A stretch of DNA of 64,000 bases from Paenibacillus_E qinlingensis_A (GCF_031455095.1 NZ_JAVDSB010000002.1:682001-746000), one strand, 5' to 3'; counted from the stretch's first letter, positions 43,663-52,997 are shown. Translations and numbers: made by a program. Notes: generated by a model not told the origin, from the sequence alone.

Positions 43663-44334
43663 TTACTCGATATAACGTTCGAGTGCGCCACGATCCCTAA
43701 TCGTAATCTTCCCCCTCGAAAGTTTAATGATTCCCCTTTTCTCAAGCACCTTTAAGATTCTGCTGATCACCTCACGGGCCGTCCCCAATTCCATGGACAA
43801 GCAATTATGAGTAATAAAAAGAGTATCTGAATTGCCAGTCTGATCCGCAAGTTGAATAAGAAATTCTGAAACTCTTCCACGAATCGATTTAAAATTAATA
43901 CTATCTAGTAAATAGGCCAAGTCGAGAGTTCTTTTGATGAATTCCTTAAAGATGAACTCTCGAAAAAGTGGATATCGATCGATCCAACTTTGAAAAATTC
44001 TAACAGGAATATTCAACGCCAAACCGACTGTTTCAAAGCAGGCCAAGGCTTCATGTCCAGAGTGGCCCAAAATACTTGAAATCATTAAAGGACAACATTC
44101 CCCCCTATGGATTCTGTACAGAGTGATTTCACGACCTGTTGTGCTTATTTTATACATTCTAACGGAGCCATCCAAAATCAAAACTACAAACTCCAAAAAC
44201 TGTCCTTCCTCAATGATATCCCTGGGTTCCATCTGTACAACTTGTAATCCTTCTTGGTTCCAATCCTCTTCATTAAAGTCTGCCATGCTGGGGAATAATG
44301 ATCTGATACGCGATACATGTTCAGACTGAATCAA
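43663..44334 (-). CDS. CRP/FNR-family transcriptional regulator, copy 2
   Basis: A 223-residue close paralogue of the regulator at 28440-29111. It has the same beta-roll oddity (GECCPLMISSILG), the same recognition segment (GTAREVISRILK) and the same ending (LSRGKITIRDRGAL). The upstream sequences are also nearly identical through AATTAAGGAGTTGAAA. The TTG at 44334 is chosen for the same reason as in copy 1: AAGGAG is 9 bases upstream and the predicted transcription start is at about 44362. The palindrome upstream is the most symmetrical of the seven. It is followed by the LysR gene. Confidence 0.9.
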   Translation of the reverse strand: MIQSEHVSRIRSLFPSMADFNEEDWNQEGLQVVQMEPRDIIEEGQFLEFVVLILDGSVRMYKISTTGREITLYRIHRGECCPLMISSILGHSGHEALACFETVGLALNIPVRIFQSWIDRYPLFREFIFKEFIKRTLDLAYLLDSINFKSIRGRVSEFLIQLADQTGNSDTLFITHNCLSMELGTAREVISRILKVLEKRGIIKLSRGKITIRDRGALERYIE

Positions 44335-44368
44335 CCATTTCAACTCCTTAATTATTATCATAATAATG

Positions 44369-44410
44369 ATAATATCTAATAGTTGAGGTAAAATCTGTGA
44401 CAAGGTCACA
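44369..44410 (-). promoter_or_regulatory. CRP/FNR-type site and -10 box of CRP/FNR copy 2
   Basis: On the minus strand the perfect palindrome TGTGAC-CTT-GTCACA (44410-44396) is followed by TATTAT (44374-44369), centre-to-centre 31.5 bp, the same as in copy 1. Confidence 0.75.
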
Positions 44411-44438
44411 TTAAGCCTACTCTGGCCTGCATGCGCCG

Positions 44439-46718
44439 TTAAGATTCGCGCATACTCACTAGACGCCCTGTCATATCTTCCATAAGGAGCGGCTTACTAA
44501 AGAAATAGCCTTGCATTTCAGTGCAACCTTTACTTTTTAGGAATTCAAACTGCACTTCAGTCTCCACACCTTCGGCAATGACCTCAAGCTTTAAGCTTTG
44601 AGCCATTGCAATAATGGACGCTGCAATTGTAGATTCCCCCTGTACAGAAGTAATGTCATTGATAAAAGAACGATCAATTTTCAGTCGATCAATTGGAAAG
44701 TTACGTAGATAGCTAAGCGAAGAATAGCCTGTACCGAAGTCATCTATGGATACTTGTATACCAAGACTCTTCAAACCTTCAAGTGTTACAATGACTTGTT
44801 CTGCATTTTGCATGGCAACACTCTCAGTGATTTCTAACTCCAGATAGACCGGATCGAGCTTAGTTTCCTTCAAAATATCAGCTACAACCTGCACAATATT
44901 TGCTTGTTTGAATTGATATGCAGAGAGATTTACGGCTATCCTCATAGGTGCAAACCCTGAATTTTGCCATGCTTTATTTTGTAGACAAGCCGTCCGTAAA
45001 ACCCATTCTCCTAGAGGAATAATGATACCTGTTTCCTCCGCAAGCGGAATAAAGTCTGCCGGCGATACCATACCACGTTTCGGGTGCAACCACCTGACAA
45101 GCGCTTCCACCCCTGTAACCCTACCGGTTTTAAACTCCAGCTGAGGCTGGTACATTAAGAGTAGTTCATTACGTTCTAATGCTTTACGCAGTTCCAGCTC
45201 AACAGTAAGCCTCTCAGAAGCCTGAGCGCTCATGATAGGCGTAAAGAACTCGTACTGATTGCGATGACTTTCCTTCGCCCTGTACATGGCCGCATCCGCA
45301 TTCATCATTAACGTTTGGGCATCTTGTCCATCATTAGGAAAAAGGCTAATTCCGATACTAGTAGTAACTGAACATTCGTGGCCTTCAATGCGAATAGGAC
45401 GATTAATAGCTTCTATGATATTATTCACAATTAATAGGATAAAACTTTCTTGTTGGAGAACAGGCAATAAAATTGTAAACTCATCCCCACCCATGCGAGC
45501 TATCGTGCCATGCTGACCAACACAACTTAAGAGACGTTCTGCAATTTTTTGCAGCAAGGTATCGCCAAAAGCATGACCTAGCGAGTCATTAATATATTTG
45601 AATCGATTCAGATCGAGGAACAACACAGCAAGTTTATGTCCACCTCGCTCCGCCTGCTCTAAGCCTCTGGTCAAATGATCCGTGAATAACCGGCGGTTGG
45701 GGAGATCAGTTAGCGCGTCATGATATGCCATATGGTTAATCGTTTCCTCTGCTTGTTTATGCTCTGTAATATCTTTGCCAATAGCAAAAACACCGACCAC
45801 TTGACTGTCGACGATAATTGGAACGAATCGAATTTGCAGATCAACCATATATCCGCGTTTATGTGAAATTGAAATCTCAAAACTTGAGGATCTTCCTTTT
45901 TTCGCAAGCAAGAAGGGTCTTAAATAAATAAATCTCTGAATCCCACTCAACAGATGTGCACATGTGGTTCCAACTAATTGATTAGCCGAATAACCTGTTA
46001 TTTTCTCAGTTGCTGGATTTATCGCTGTAACTACACCCTCCAATTCAAAAGAACAAACTAGATCTGGATTATGATCTACTAAAGATTTATAGCGGAATCT
46101 GCTTTCCTCCAACATTCTCTCAGAATCTATACGATCTGTAATGTCTCGAATAATACCTCTAAAACCTGTAGCGGACGTTTCCTCCCCATCTAAGATAAGG
46201 ACAATCGAACCCTCCACTCGCTTGCTTATGCCATCCTCTCGAATAACCTCCCATTCCACACATTTGACAGCTGTTCCGGAGTGAGCCACCCATTGATACG
46301 TTTGTTCCAATTTCTTGGCATCCCCTGCACTCATGAAGTCAGTAATTTGACAGTCGTGTAGATCACTTTCCGATTTTCCCCCGAGAAGTTCCAATAAGGA
46401 ATGATTGTAAAACAAGAATTTACCTGTCATATCTATTTCATAATAACCGTCTTGAATGCTTTCCAAAGTAGAGCGTATTTTCTGTTCTTCACGTACCAGC
46501 TGGGTGGCCTCAATCTGATTAACTTTTTCTATACTGCGCTGAATCATGTTATAAACGAAATAGGAAGTTATTGCCAAGACTCCACTTGATAGCAAATATG
46601 AAAGCCCCATCTTGAGAGTAATTTGCAACATGCAAGCGAGCAGTACATAGATCAATACGAGGCGAAATGATATTTTTCTCCCTTCGGCTTTTTTTCTGAT
46701 GTCTAGAGGATTATCCAT
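44439..46718 (-). CDS. Membrane PAS-PAS-GGDEF-EAL c-di-GMP turnover protein
   Basis: A 759-residue protein with two membrane helices (about 18-60), PAS domains at about 80-200 and 205-325, a GGDEF domain (about 330-490) and an EAL domain (about 505-750). The diguanylate cyclase site RMGGDEF (near 408) is intact. The phosphodiesterase site is also intact: EALVRW, ELEITES, DDFGTGYSS, KIDRSFI and AEGVET. Both making and breaking of c-di-GMP are therefore possible. It is the last gene of the kdpF-kdpB-mcp-kdpB operon, 27 bases after kdpB, which suggests that its PAS input relates to ion or membrane-energy status. Confidence 0.92.
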   Translation of the reverse strand: MDNPLDIRKKAEGRKISFRLVLIYVLLACMLQITLKMGLSYLLSSGVLAITSYFVYNMIQRSIEKVNQIEATQLVREEQKIRSTLESIQDGYYEIDMTGKFLFYNHSLLELLGGKSESDLHDCQITDFMSAGDAKKLEQTYQWVAHSGTAVKCVEWEVIREDGISKRVEGSIVLILDGEETSATGFRGIIRDITDRIDSERMLEESRFRYKSLVDHNPDLVCSFELEGVVTAINPATEKITGYSANQLVGTTCAHLLSGIQRFIYLRPFLLAKKGRSSSFEISISHKRGYMVDLQIRFVPIIVDSQVVGVFAIGKDITEHKQAEETINHMAYHDALTDLPNRRLFTDHLTRGLEQAERGGHKLAVLFLDLNRFKYINDSLGHAFGDTLLQKIAERLLSCVGQHGTIARMGGDEFTILLPVLQQESFILLIVNNIIEAINRPIRIEGHECSVTTSIGISLFPNDGQDAQTLMMNADAAMYRAKESHRNQYEFFTPIMSAQASERLTVELELRKALERNELLLMYQPQLEFKTGRVTGVEALVRWLHPKRGMVSPADFIPLAEETGIIIPLGEWVLRTACLQNKAWQNSGFAPMRIAVNLSAYQFKQANIVQVVADILKETKLDPVYLELEITESVAMQNAEQVIVTLEGLKSLGIQVSIDDFGTGYSSLSYLRNFPIDRLKIDRSFINDITSVQGESTIAASIIAMAQSLKLEVIAEGVETEVQFEFLKSKGCTEMQGYFFSKPLLMEDMTGRLVSMRES

Positions 46719-46745
46719 ATTTATGTACCCCAGTTCTTTAGATGT

Positions 46746-48773
46746 TCAATTTAAAATATTTAGAAGAGTATCAATAATTTTAATCCCTAGGAAAGGAAGA
46801 ATCAGACCTCCTACACCGTATATAGCTAAATTTCTGCTAAGCAATTGATTAGCACTCATAGGTTTATAGGTAACCCCTCTCAATGCGACCGGAATTAAGA
46901 GGGGAATAATGACTGCATTAAAGATGAGAGCTGAAAGCACAGCAGTCGTGGGTGATTGCAATTGCATGATATTAAAAATTTGCAACTGCGGCATACTAGC
47001 CTCAAACATTGCGGGCAGTATGGCAAAATATTTTGAAAAATCGTTTGCAATACTGAATGTTGTAACGGCTCCACGCGTGATAAGCAACTGCTTACCAATC
47101 GAAATCACATCTAAGATTTTCATTGGATCTGAGTCGAGATCGACCATATTAGCTGCCTCTTTGGCCACTGATGTTCCGCTGTTCATTGCGATGCCCACAT
47201 CAGCCTGAGCCAGCGCAGGCGCATCGTTAACCCCGTCCCCTGTCATAGCGACAAGCTTGCCTTCGCTTTGCTCTGCCCGGACTAATTGCAATTTGTCCTC
47301 TGGTTTGCTCTCTGCATAATAAGCATCAATCCCAACTTCATGTGCTATGGTTGCTGCAGTCAAGGGGTTATCTCCCGTGCACATAATTGTCCGAATTCCC
47401 ATTTGATGCAGATATGACAAGCGTTCGCGAATGCCCGGCTTGATCGTATCTTTCAAGTAAATAATGCCTAGAATATGATTATCCTTGCTCACGGCAAGAG
47501 GTGTTCCCCCTTTTCTAGCAATGTAATCACTTCGTTCCCCTAGCTCTTCTGGAATATGCCCACCCCTCACAGTGATGTAGCTGCAAATAGCACTAACGGC
47601 CCCTTTTCGGAAAAAGCTGCCGTTTAGGTTTAAGCCACTCATACGCTCTTCTGCAGTGAATGAAATCACTTCCCCTTGATAAGCTTTGAGGTCACTTATG
47701 TTATGATGCCGTTTACCAAGCTCAATAATAGATCGTCCCTCCGGCGTCTCATCAAACAAGGAAGCGAGAACAGCTGCATCCACAAGCTGCTCCGGTGATA
47801 CACCTTTAACGGGATAGAATGCCGCCGCCATTCGGTTACCGAAAGTAATTGTTCCGGTCTTATCCAGAATGACTGTGTTGATGTCACCTGCTGTCTCAAC
47901 GGCTTTCCCTGATTTCGCTAAGACGTTGATCCGTGTGACACGGTCAATTCCCGAAATTCCTATGGCAGACAACAATCCTCCAATCGTTGTTGGGATTAAG
48001 CATACGAGAAGTACAACTAACGAGGATATCTCCAAATGAATCCCCACAAATTCAGCCAATGGGTATAAGGTAATTACGACGATTAAAAATATGAGGGTTA
48101 GTACGGCAAGCAGGGTCGTCAACGCAATTTCATTCGGCGATTTCTGTCGAGTGGCACTTTCCACCATCTGTACCATTCGATCAAGGAAGGTATGCCCGGG
48201 ATTAACGGTTATCTCAACTTGAATCCAATCGCTGGCGACAAAGGTCCCGCCAATTACTGAACTATTCTTGCTATTCGCTTCTCGAATGACCAATGCTGAC
48301 TCCCCGTTAACAGAAGATTCATCGATAGCAGCAATGCCCTCTATAATCCTACCGTCACCAGGAATCAAATCTCCCATTTCCACTAGAACACGATCACCTA
48401 TACGTAGTTCACTTCCAGCAACAACCGTTATGCTTCCATCATTCGATAACCGCTTGGCCTTTAATTCCTTTCTTGTTTTTATCAAGCTGTCTGCGTGTAC
48501 TCTGCCTCTGCCCTCAGCCAGTGCCTCAGCAAAATTTGCAAATAAAATCGTAAACAGTAGAACGAAGAAAACGTTAATGTTATAAGTGATCTGATCCTCT
48601 GTATGGAAATAAACCGGAAACACAATCAATAAACAAATGATGAAGCTGGCTGTTCCCAGCACGAAAAGCACAGGATTTTTGATCAATAATTTTGGATTTA
48701 GCTTCAGTATGCTTTCCAAAAAGGCCCTAATGATCACTTTTGAATGAAATAAATGCTTCAACCTTTGATTCAT
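46746..48773 (-). CDS. kdpB: KdpB-like P-type ATPase, second copy
   Basis: A 675-residue catalytic subunit of the K+-importing KdpFABC complex. Phosphorylation site DKTGTITFGN, hinge GDGVNDAPALAQADVG and the helix-5 Asp/Lys pair in SIANDFSKYFAIL are kept. The actuator loop reads NGES where the family has TGES, although the catalytic Glu remains. AGGGTGG precedes the ATG at 48773; an upstream TTG frame from 48857 has no site. No KdpA (the channel subunit) or KdpC is encoded here, so a classical pump cannot form from these genes alone. It lies between the chemoreceptor and GGDEF/EAL genes. Confidence 0.9.
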   Translation of the reverse strand: MNQRLKHLFHSKVIIRAFLESILKLNPKLLIKNPVLFVLGTASFIICLLIVFPVYFHTEDQITYNINVFFVLLFTILFANFAEALAEGRGRVHADSLIKTRKELKAKRLSNDGSITVVAGSELRIGDRVLVEMGDLIPGDGRIIEGIAAIDESSVNGESALVIREANSKNSSVIGGTFVASDWIQVEITVNPGHTFLDRMVQMVESATRQKSPNEIALTTLLAVLTLIFLIVVITLYPLAEFVGIHLEISSLVVLLVCLIPTTIGGLLSAIGISGIDRVTRINVLAKSGKAVETAGDINTVILDKTGTITFGNRMAAAFYPVKGVSPEQLVDAAVLASLFDETPEGRSIIELGKRHHNISDLKAYQGEVISFTAEERMSGLNLNGSFFRKGAVSAICSYITVRGGHIPEELGERSDYIARKGGTPLAVSKDNHILGIIYLKDTIKPGIRERLSYLHQMGIRTIMCTGDNPLTAATIAHEVGIDAYYAESKPEDKLQLVRAEQSEGKLVAMTGDGVNDAPALAQADVGIAMNSGTSVAKEAANMVDLDSDPMKILDVISIGKQLLITRGAVTTFSIANDFSKYFAILPAMFEASMPQLQIFNIMQLQSPTTAVLSALIFNAVIIPLLIPVALRGVTYKPMSANQLLSRNLAIYGVGGLILPFLGIKIIDTLLNILN

Positions 48774-48879
48774 GAGAAACCACCCTAGAAAGAAATATTG
48801 GCCCCAGAATGTTCGAATAAATAAGTACGGCCCCATATAAAGCTCGAAACGTTCCAAATTGAGTCATGATGATCTTCAA

Positions 48880-50175
48880 TCAAACTTTAAACATTCTAAC
48901 CAAATCGTTAAGCTCATGCCCCATCTTTTGCAGTTCTTCCGTGGCTTGAAATATTTCTTCCATGGATGCGGTCTGATCAAGGGATGAAGATGCGACCAAG
49001 TGCGAACTTCTCACAGCCTCTTTAGCAATTGAAGCCAACTCATCGACAGCTGAGGTGATTTGTGTAGCACGGATGAACGCATCATTGGTAATTTCTCTAA
49101 TTTGCCCACTATGTGTAGTTACTTCATTTATCGCTTCGGATATTTGTTTAAACGCAATGCTGGCTTCTGACATTAGTTCCATCCCTGTGCTTACTTCTTT
49201 ACTGCTTTGCTGCATGGTATGAAATGCTTGAAGTGTTTCATTTTGAATTGATTTCACAACGCTTGAGATGTGATCTGCTGCCCTTTTGGAATCGACGGCA
49301 AGTTTTTTCACTTCATTGGCAACCACCGAAAATCCTCGTCCATGCTCACCAGCACGGGCAGCTTCAATGGAGGCATTGAGCGCAAGTAAATGCGTCGTTT
49401 CTGAAATTGTCGTGATGACTCGAACAAAATTGCCAATTTCTTGCGTATGTTCACTTAAGCTCCTGACGTTCTCAGCTGAGTCGTCAAATACAGATTGAAT
49501 AGACTTGATTTGCGCCCTATTTTTAAATATTACAGCATTGCCAGCGACCGCTTCTTTCACAGCATTTTGGGCGGATGTATCGACGGTTTCGAAAAACTCT
49601 GCAATACGTCGAAGACCGTTGTTCATCTCTTCGAGGGTTTTCATCGTTATGGAGACACGGTCAACTTGTCTCTCAGCACCTAGCGTTACCTGATCCATAG
49701 AGTCACCAATCTCTTTGGTTGTCTTAACGCTTTGTTCGGCTGTAAAGTTCAATGTTTCCACTCTTGTTGTTACTTGTTGAGAGGAAACTGACACTCTTCG
49801 AATCAAACTGCGCAAATTACGCGCCATACGGTTCATTGCTTTTGCCGCATCCCCTAACTCATCCCGATGGCGAATCTGTGAAGAGATTTCTTCTTCCAAA
49901 ATATGACCGGAAGCCATGTTCTCCATTCTTTCAGCTATTCGGATAGCAGGACGTGAAATTACACTTGATGTCCATAATCCAATTCCAAGAATGCAAGCAA
50001 ATGAAGCCACGGTAACTCCTAAAGCAGAATTTACACTAGAGGAAAAAACTTCTGCTGCCATGTCCTGCTGCCGAATAGTTTGTACCAAATTGTACCAAAC
50101 TTGTCCATTAACACCGAGCAGACTGGCTGCCAATGAAAAACTAATCATCAGCTTGATTTGAATTGTATATCTCAT
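48880..50175 (-). CDS. Methyl-accepting chemotaxis protein
   Basis: A 431-residue chemoreceptor. Two membrane helices (about 8-28 and 48-70) enclose only about 20 outside residues, so there is no real periplasmic sensor domain. HAMP (about 72-125) is followed by a long coiled-coil signalling domain whose tip reads ALNASIEAARAGEHGRGFSVVANEVKKLA. Receptors of this build usually sense through the membrane or via a partner protein. GGGAGG precedes the ATG. It sits between two kdpB genes (35 bases after the first), which makes a KdpB subunit its obvious candidate partner. Confidence 0.93.
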   Translation of the reverse strand: MRYTIQIKLMISFSLAASLLGVNGQVWYNLVQTIRQQDMAAEVFSSSVNSALGVTVASFACILGIGLWTSSVISRPAIRIAERMENMASGHILEEEISSQIRHRDELGDAAKAMNRMARNLRSLIRRVSVSSQQVTTRVETLNFTAEQSVKTTKEIGDSMDQVTLGAERQVDRVSITMKTLEEMNNGLRRIAEFFETVDTSAQNAVKEAVAGNAVIFKNRAQIKSIQSVFDDSAENVRSLSEHTQEIGNFVRVITTISETTHLLALNASIEAARAGEHGRGFSVVANEVKKLAVDSKRAADHISSVVKSIQNETLQAFHTMQQSSKEVSTGMELMSEASIAFKQISEAINEVTTHSGQIREITNDAFIRATQITSAVDELASIAKEAVRSSHLVASSSLDQTASMEEIFQATEELQKMGHELNDLVRMFKV

Positions 50176-50210
50176 GCTATGCCTCCCAATTACTTACCTA
50201 TACTGCGGAA

Positions 50211-52229
50211 TTAATAAAAGAATTGCATAAACATATCAATCATTTTGATCCCAACAAATGGAACTATAATCCCCCCGATACCGAACAAACAAATATTACG
50301 AAACAACAGCTTCTCTGCACTCATTGGCGAATATTTTACACCCTTTACTGCAAGTGGAATTAAAATAGGAATAATAAAAGCATTAAAAATTAGCGATGAT
50401 AACACTGCAGTTTCCGGTGAATGCAATCTCATGATATTCAATATTTCTACTTGGGGAATTGCAGTAGACAGAATAGCTGGAATAATCGCAAAATACTTAG
50501 CAAAATCATTGGCAATACTAAACGTAGTAAGTGCACCGCGCGTGATTAACAATTGTTTGCCAATAAAGATTACTTGAATCAGCTTCGTCGGATCAGAGTC
50601 CAAATCCACCATATTCGCAGCTTCCTTAGCCGCAGTGGTACCGCTGTTCATAGCCAGCCCGACATCAGCTTGCGCTAGCGCCGGCGCGTCATTCGTCCCA
50701 TCTCCTGTCATTGCGACAAGTTTGCCTTGAGCCTGTTCTTCCTTCACAACGCGAATCTTATCCTCCGGTTTACATTCTGCAATATAGTCATCAACACCAA
50801 CCTCTTGTGCAATGGTTTTGGCTGTAAGCTGATTATCCCCTGTACACATGACCGTTTTGATACCCATTTTTCGCAAATCCTCAAACTTCTCCCTTAATCC
50901 TGGTTTAATCGTATCCTTTAAATAAATAATCCCTAACACTTGGTTGTTCCTACAAACTGCTAGCGGTGTACCGCCTTCCTTGGCAATTTCTTCACTGATG
51001 AGGATTACCTGTGAAGATCGGATTCCTCCATGTTGTTCAATATGAGAGACGATAGCATCTACGGATCCCTTATAATAAGTTTCTTCGCTCAGAATTAAAC
51101 CACTCATTCGACTTTCGGCTGTAAATGGAATAACTCTTCCTACTCTATAGTGATCCTCGCACAAGGTATAGTTCATGTTCGCAGCCAGTTCCATAATCGA
51201 TTGACCTTCTGGTGTTTCATCGTAAATTGATGTTGCTACCGCCGCCTGAATCAACTCTGTTAGCAGTGTCTCCTGTACAGGAACAAAGCGATGTGCCTTC
51301 CGATTGCCATATGTAATTGTGCCGGTTTTATCCAAAATAATCGTACTGACATCTCCAGCAGCTTCAACCGCCTTTCCTGACATCGCGAGGACGTTAAACT
51401 GAGTTAAGCGATCAATGCCAGCAATACCAATAGCCGACAGAAGAGCACCGATCGTCGTAGGGATTAAACATATGAGTAAAGCGACCAGTGTTGAGGTTTC
51501 GACGACAACTCCCAAATATCCAGCCATAGGAATCATTGTGATCGTAACAATAAAAAAGATAATTGTTAGCACAACCAGAAGGGTGTTCAATGCCACTTCA
51601 TTAGGCGATTTCTGTCGTTTGGCCCCCTCCACCAAGAGAATCATTCGGTCTACAAATGTTTCCCCTGGATCAGCTGTAATACTGACTTTACTCCAATCGC
51701 TTATGACCGTCGTTCCCCCAGTAACTGAGCTAAAATCACTCTTTGCCCGCTTTATAACTGGGATAGACTCTCCCGTGATAGCCGATTCATCAACGGCAGC
51801 CACCCCCTCTATAATTTCGCCATCTCCTGGTACGAGATCTCCTTTTTCGATTAGGATCACGTCACCTCGTCGTAATTCCGTAGAGTTGACGATTTCCACC
51901 TCTCCATTTCTTCGAATACGCTTCGCTTTCGTATCCGTTTGAGTTTTCTTTAAATGTTCTGCGTGCGCCTTTCCTCGCCCCTCCGCCAATGCTTCCGCAA
52001 AATTTGCAAACAAAATTGTAAAAAGCAAAATGAAGAAGATGAAAAAATTATAAGCGTGCCTCCCATCAGCACCAAAAGTATCCGGAAAAAGAATCATTAA
52101 CAATACCAAAAAGGCCCCTGCCTCTACGACAAACATCACAGGACTTCTTAACATGATAATCGGATTGAGTTTCAACACGGCTTCAAGCAGTGCTTTATAA
52201 ATGATGGGTCTTATCATTTGATTTCGCAT
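50211..52229 (-). CDS. kdpB: KdpB-like P-type ATPase, first copy
   Basis: A 672-residue protein with all KdpB hallmarks: AITGESIPV actuator loop with the regulatory Ser, DKTGTITYGN, GDGTNDAPALAQADVG, and SIANDFAKYFAIIPA with the helix-5 Asp/Lys that couples to KdpA. GGAGGA stands 11 bases before the ATG at 52229. It follows kdpF directly, where kdpA would be expected, and a chemoreceptor gene follows it where kdpC would be expected. It is clearly paralogous to the copy at 46746-48773. Either KdpA and KdpC come from another locus, or the protein has a different job. Confidence 0.93.
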   Translation of the reverse strand: MRNQMIRPIIYKALLEAVLKLNPIIMLRSPVMFVVEAGAFLVLLMILFPDTFGADGRHAYNFFIFFILLFTILFANFAEALAEGRGKAHAEHLKKTQTDTKAKRIRRNGEVEIVNSTELRRGDVILIEKGDLVPGDGEIIEGVAAVDESAITGESIPVIKRAKSDFSSVTGGTTVISDWSKVSITADPGETFVDRMILLVEGAKRQKSPNEVALNTLLVVLTIIFFIVTITMIPMAGYLGVVVETSTLVALLICLIPTTIGALLSAIGIAGIDRLTQFNVLAMSGKAVEAAGDVSTIILDKTGTITYGNRKAHRFVPVQETLLTELIQAAVATSIYDETPEGQSIMELAANMNYTLCEDHYRVGRVIPFTAESRMSGLILSEETYYKGSVDAIVSHIEQHGGIRSSQVILISEEIAKEGGTPLAVCRNNQVLGIIYLKDTIKPGLREKFEDLRKMGIKTVMCTGDNQLTAKTIAQEVGVDDYIAECKPEDKIRVVKEEQAQGKLVAMTGDGTNDAPALAQADVGLAMNSGTTAAKEAANMVDLDSDPTKLIQVIFIGKQLLITRGALTTFSIANDFAKYFAIIPAILSTAIPQVEILNIMRLHSPETAVLSSLIFNAFIIPILIPLAVKGVKYSPMSAEKLLFRNICLFGIGGIIVPFVGIKMIDMFMQFFY

Positions 52230-52275
52230 GATTGTAGATTCCTCCAATAAACTAAATCTCTTCTAGACTTCGTTG

Positions 52276-52353
52276 TTACAATTGTTCAATGTGCAGCAGC
52301 ACATAGACGAGATATAGCAACATTGCTACTGTTAATACACAAATAATAACCAT
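52276..52353 (-). CDS. kdpF: KdpF, small subunit of the K+-ATPase
   Basis: A 25-codon gene encoding MVIICVLTVAMLLYLVYVLL and five more residues: a single membrane helix with the YLVYVLL pattern of KdpF. AAAAGGAG precedes the ATG. In complete operons KdpF stabilises KdpA-KdpB; here kdpB follows within about 50 bases and kdpA is missing between them. Confidence 0.8.
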   Translation of the reverse strand: MVIICVLTVAMLLYLVYVLLHIEQL

Positions 52354-52540
52354 AATGAAATTTCACTCCTTTTGAAAGTTCCATACAACACGTACAATGT
52401 ACAGAAACCACCCTCAAATAATGAGAGTGGTTCCTTGCGAATCAGCTTCACTATCCTAACAACACATCTGCCTTACGGAAAGATCAACAAAACTCTTTTC
52501 ATGATAATTTTTCTTTCCTGAATCATTGTAACTCTCAATT

Positions 52541-52582
52541 GTATAAAAAAGTGTATAGACTCTACTGCATACGTATAAAAAA
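52541..52582 (-). promoter_or_regulatory. Paired GTATAAAAAA repeats upstream of kdpF (KdpE-box-like)
   Basis: The 10-mer GTATAAAAAA occurs at 52541-52550 and 52573-52582, 32 bp apart (three helical turns), about 190 bases upstream of kdpF. On the minus strand it reads TTTTTTATAC, close to the T-rich boxes bound by KdpE. An A/T-rich hairpin (AACCACTCTCA/TTGAGGGTGGTT) lies between them and kdpF. The role is inferred from position. Confidence 0.5.
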
Positions 52583-52865
52583 TACATAAAATAACATCTG
52601 AAATGTGGATACCGCCTAAATCCCTGGATTCGGAGGTAAACTAAATCAGGACTCGCAAACTAAATGCAATATAAGGAAATAATTCTATTATTTACTATAA
52701 CTTTGGTCGCGTAAACTGGCAAAGTGGTATTGAAATTCATCACATTCTACCTCTTGAGTGGGGTGGCGACAACAGTATAATAATTCGATCCCACTATATG
52801 CTGATAAACATCCTCAATTTACTAGATGGTGGAGTAACTACTAAAACAATAAAGAAGGTGTCTAA

Positions 52866-52997
52866 ATGAATCAACTGGTTTATAAGACATTAAAGAGCTT
52901 GAAAGAGCATATAGAAAAATCACCAATAATGACACGAAACAACGTAAATCCTAATCATACAAAAATGCTTAAACCAACTTGTTATAACCACCTTTAG
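52866..52997 (+). CDS. Possible small protein (43 residues, doubtful)
   Basis: A frame starting MNQLVYKTLKSLKEHIEK behind AAGAAGGTG. It has a basic helical N terminus and a low-complexity Asn/Pro/Lys-rich tail, and may be the start of a truncated gene. It is not recognised. It lies inside the otherwise empty 1.2-kb region 52354-53561. Confidence 0.25.
   Translation: MNQLVYKTLKSLKEHIEKSPIMTRNNVNPNHTKMLKPTCYNHL

Noticed and set aside
48774..48857. N-terminal extension of the second kdpB (starting MERFELYMG)
   Set aside because: It starts from a TTG without ribosome binding site and is not part of the KdpB family; the ATG at 48773 gives the normal length.
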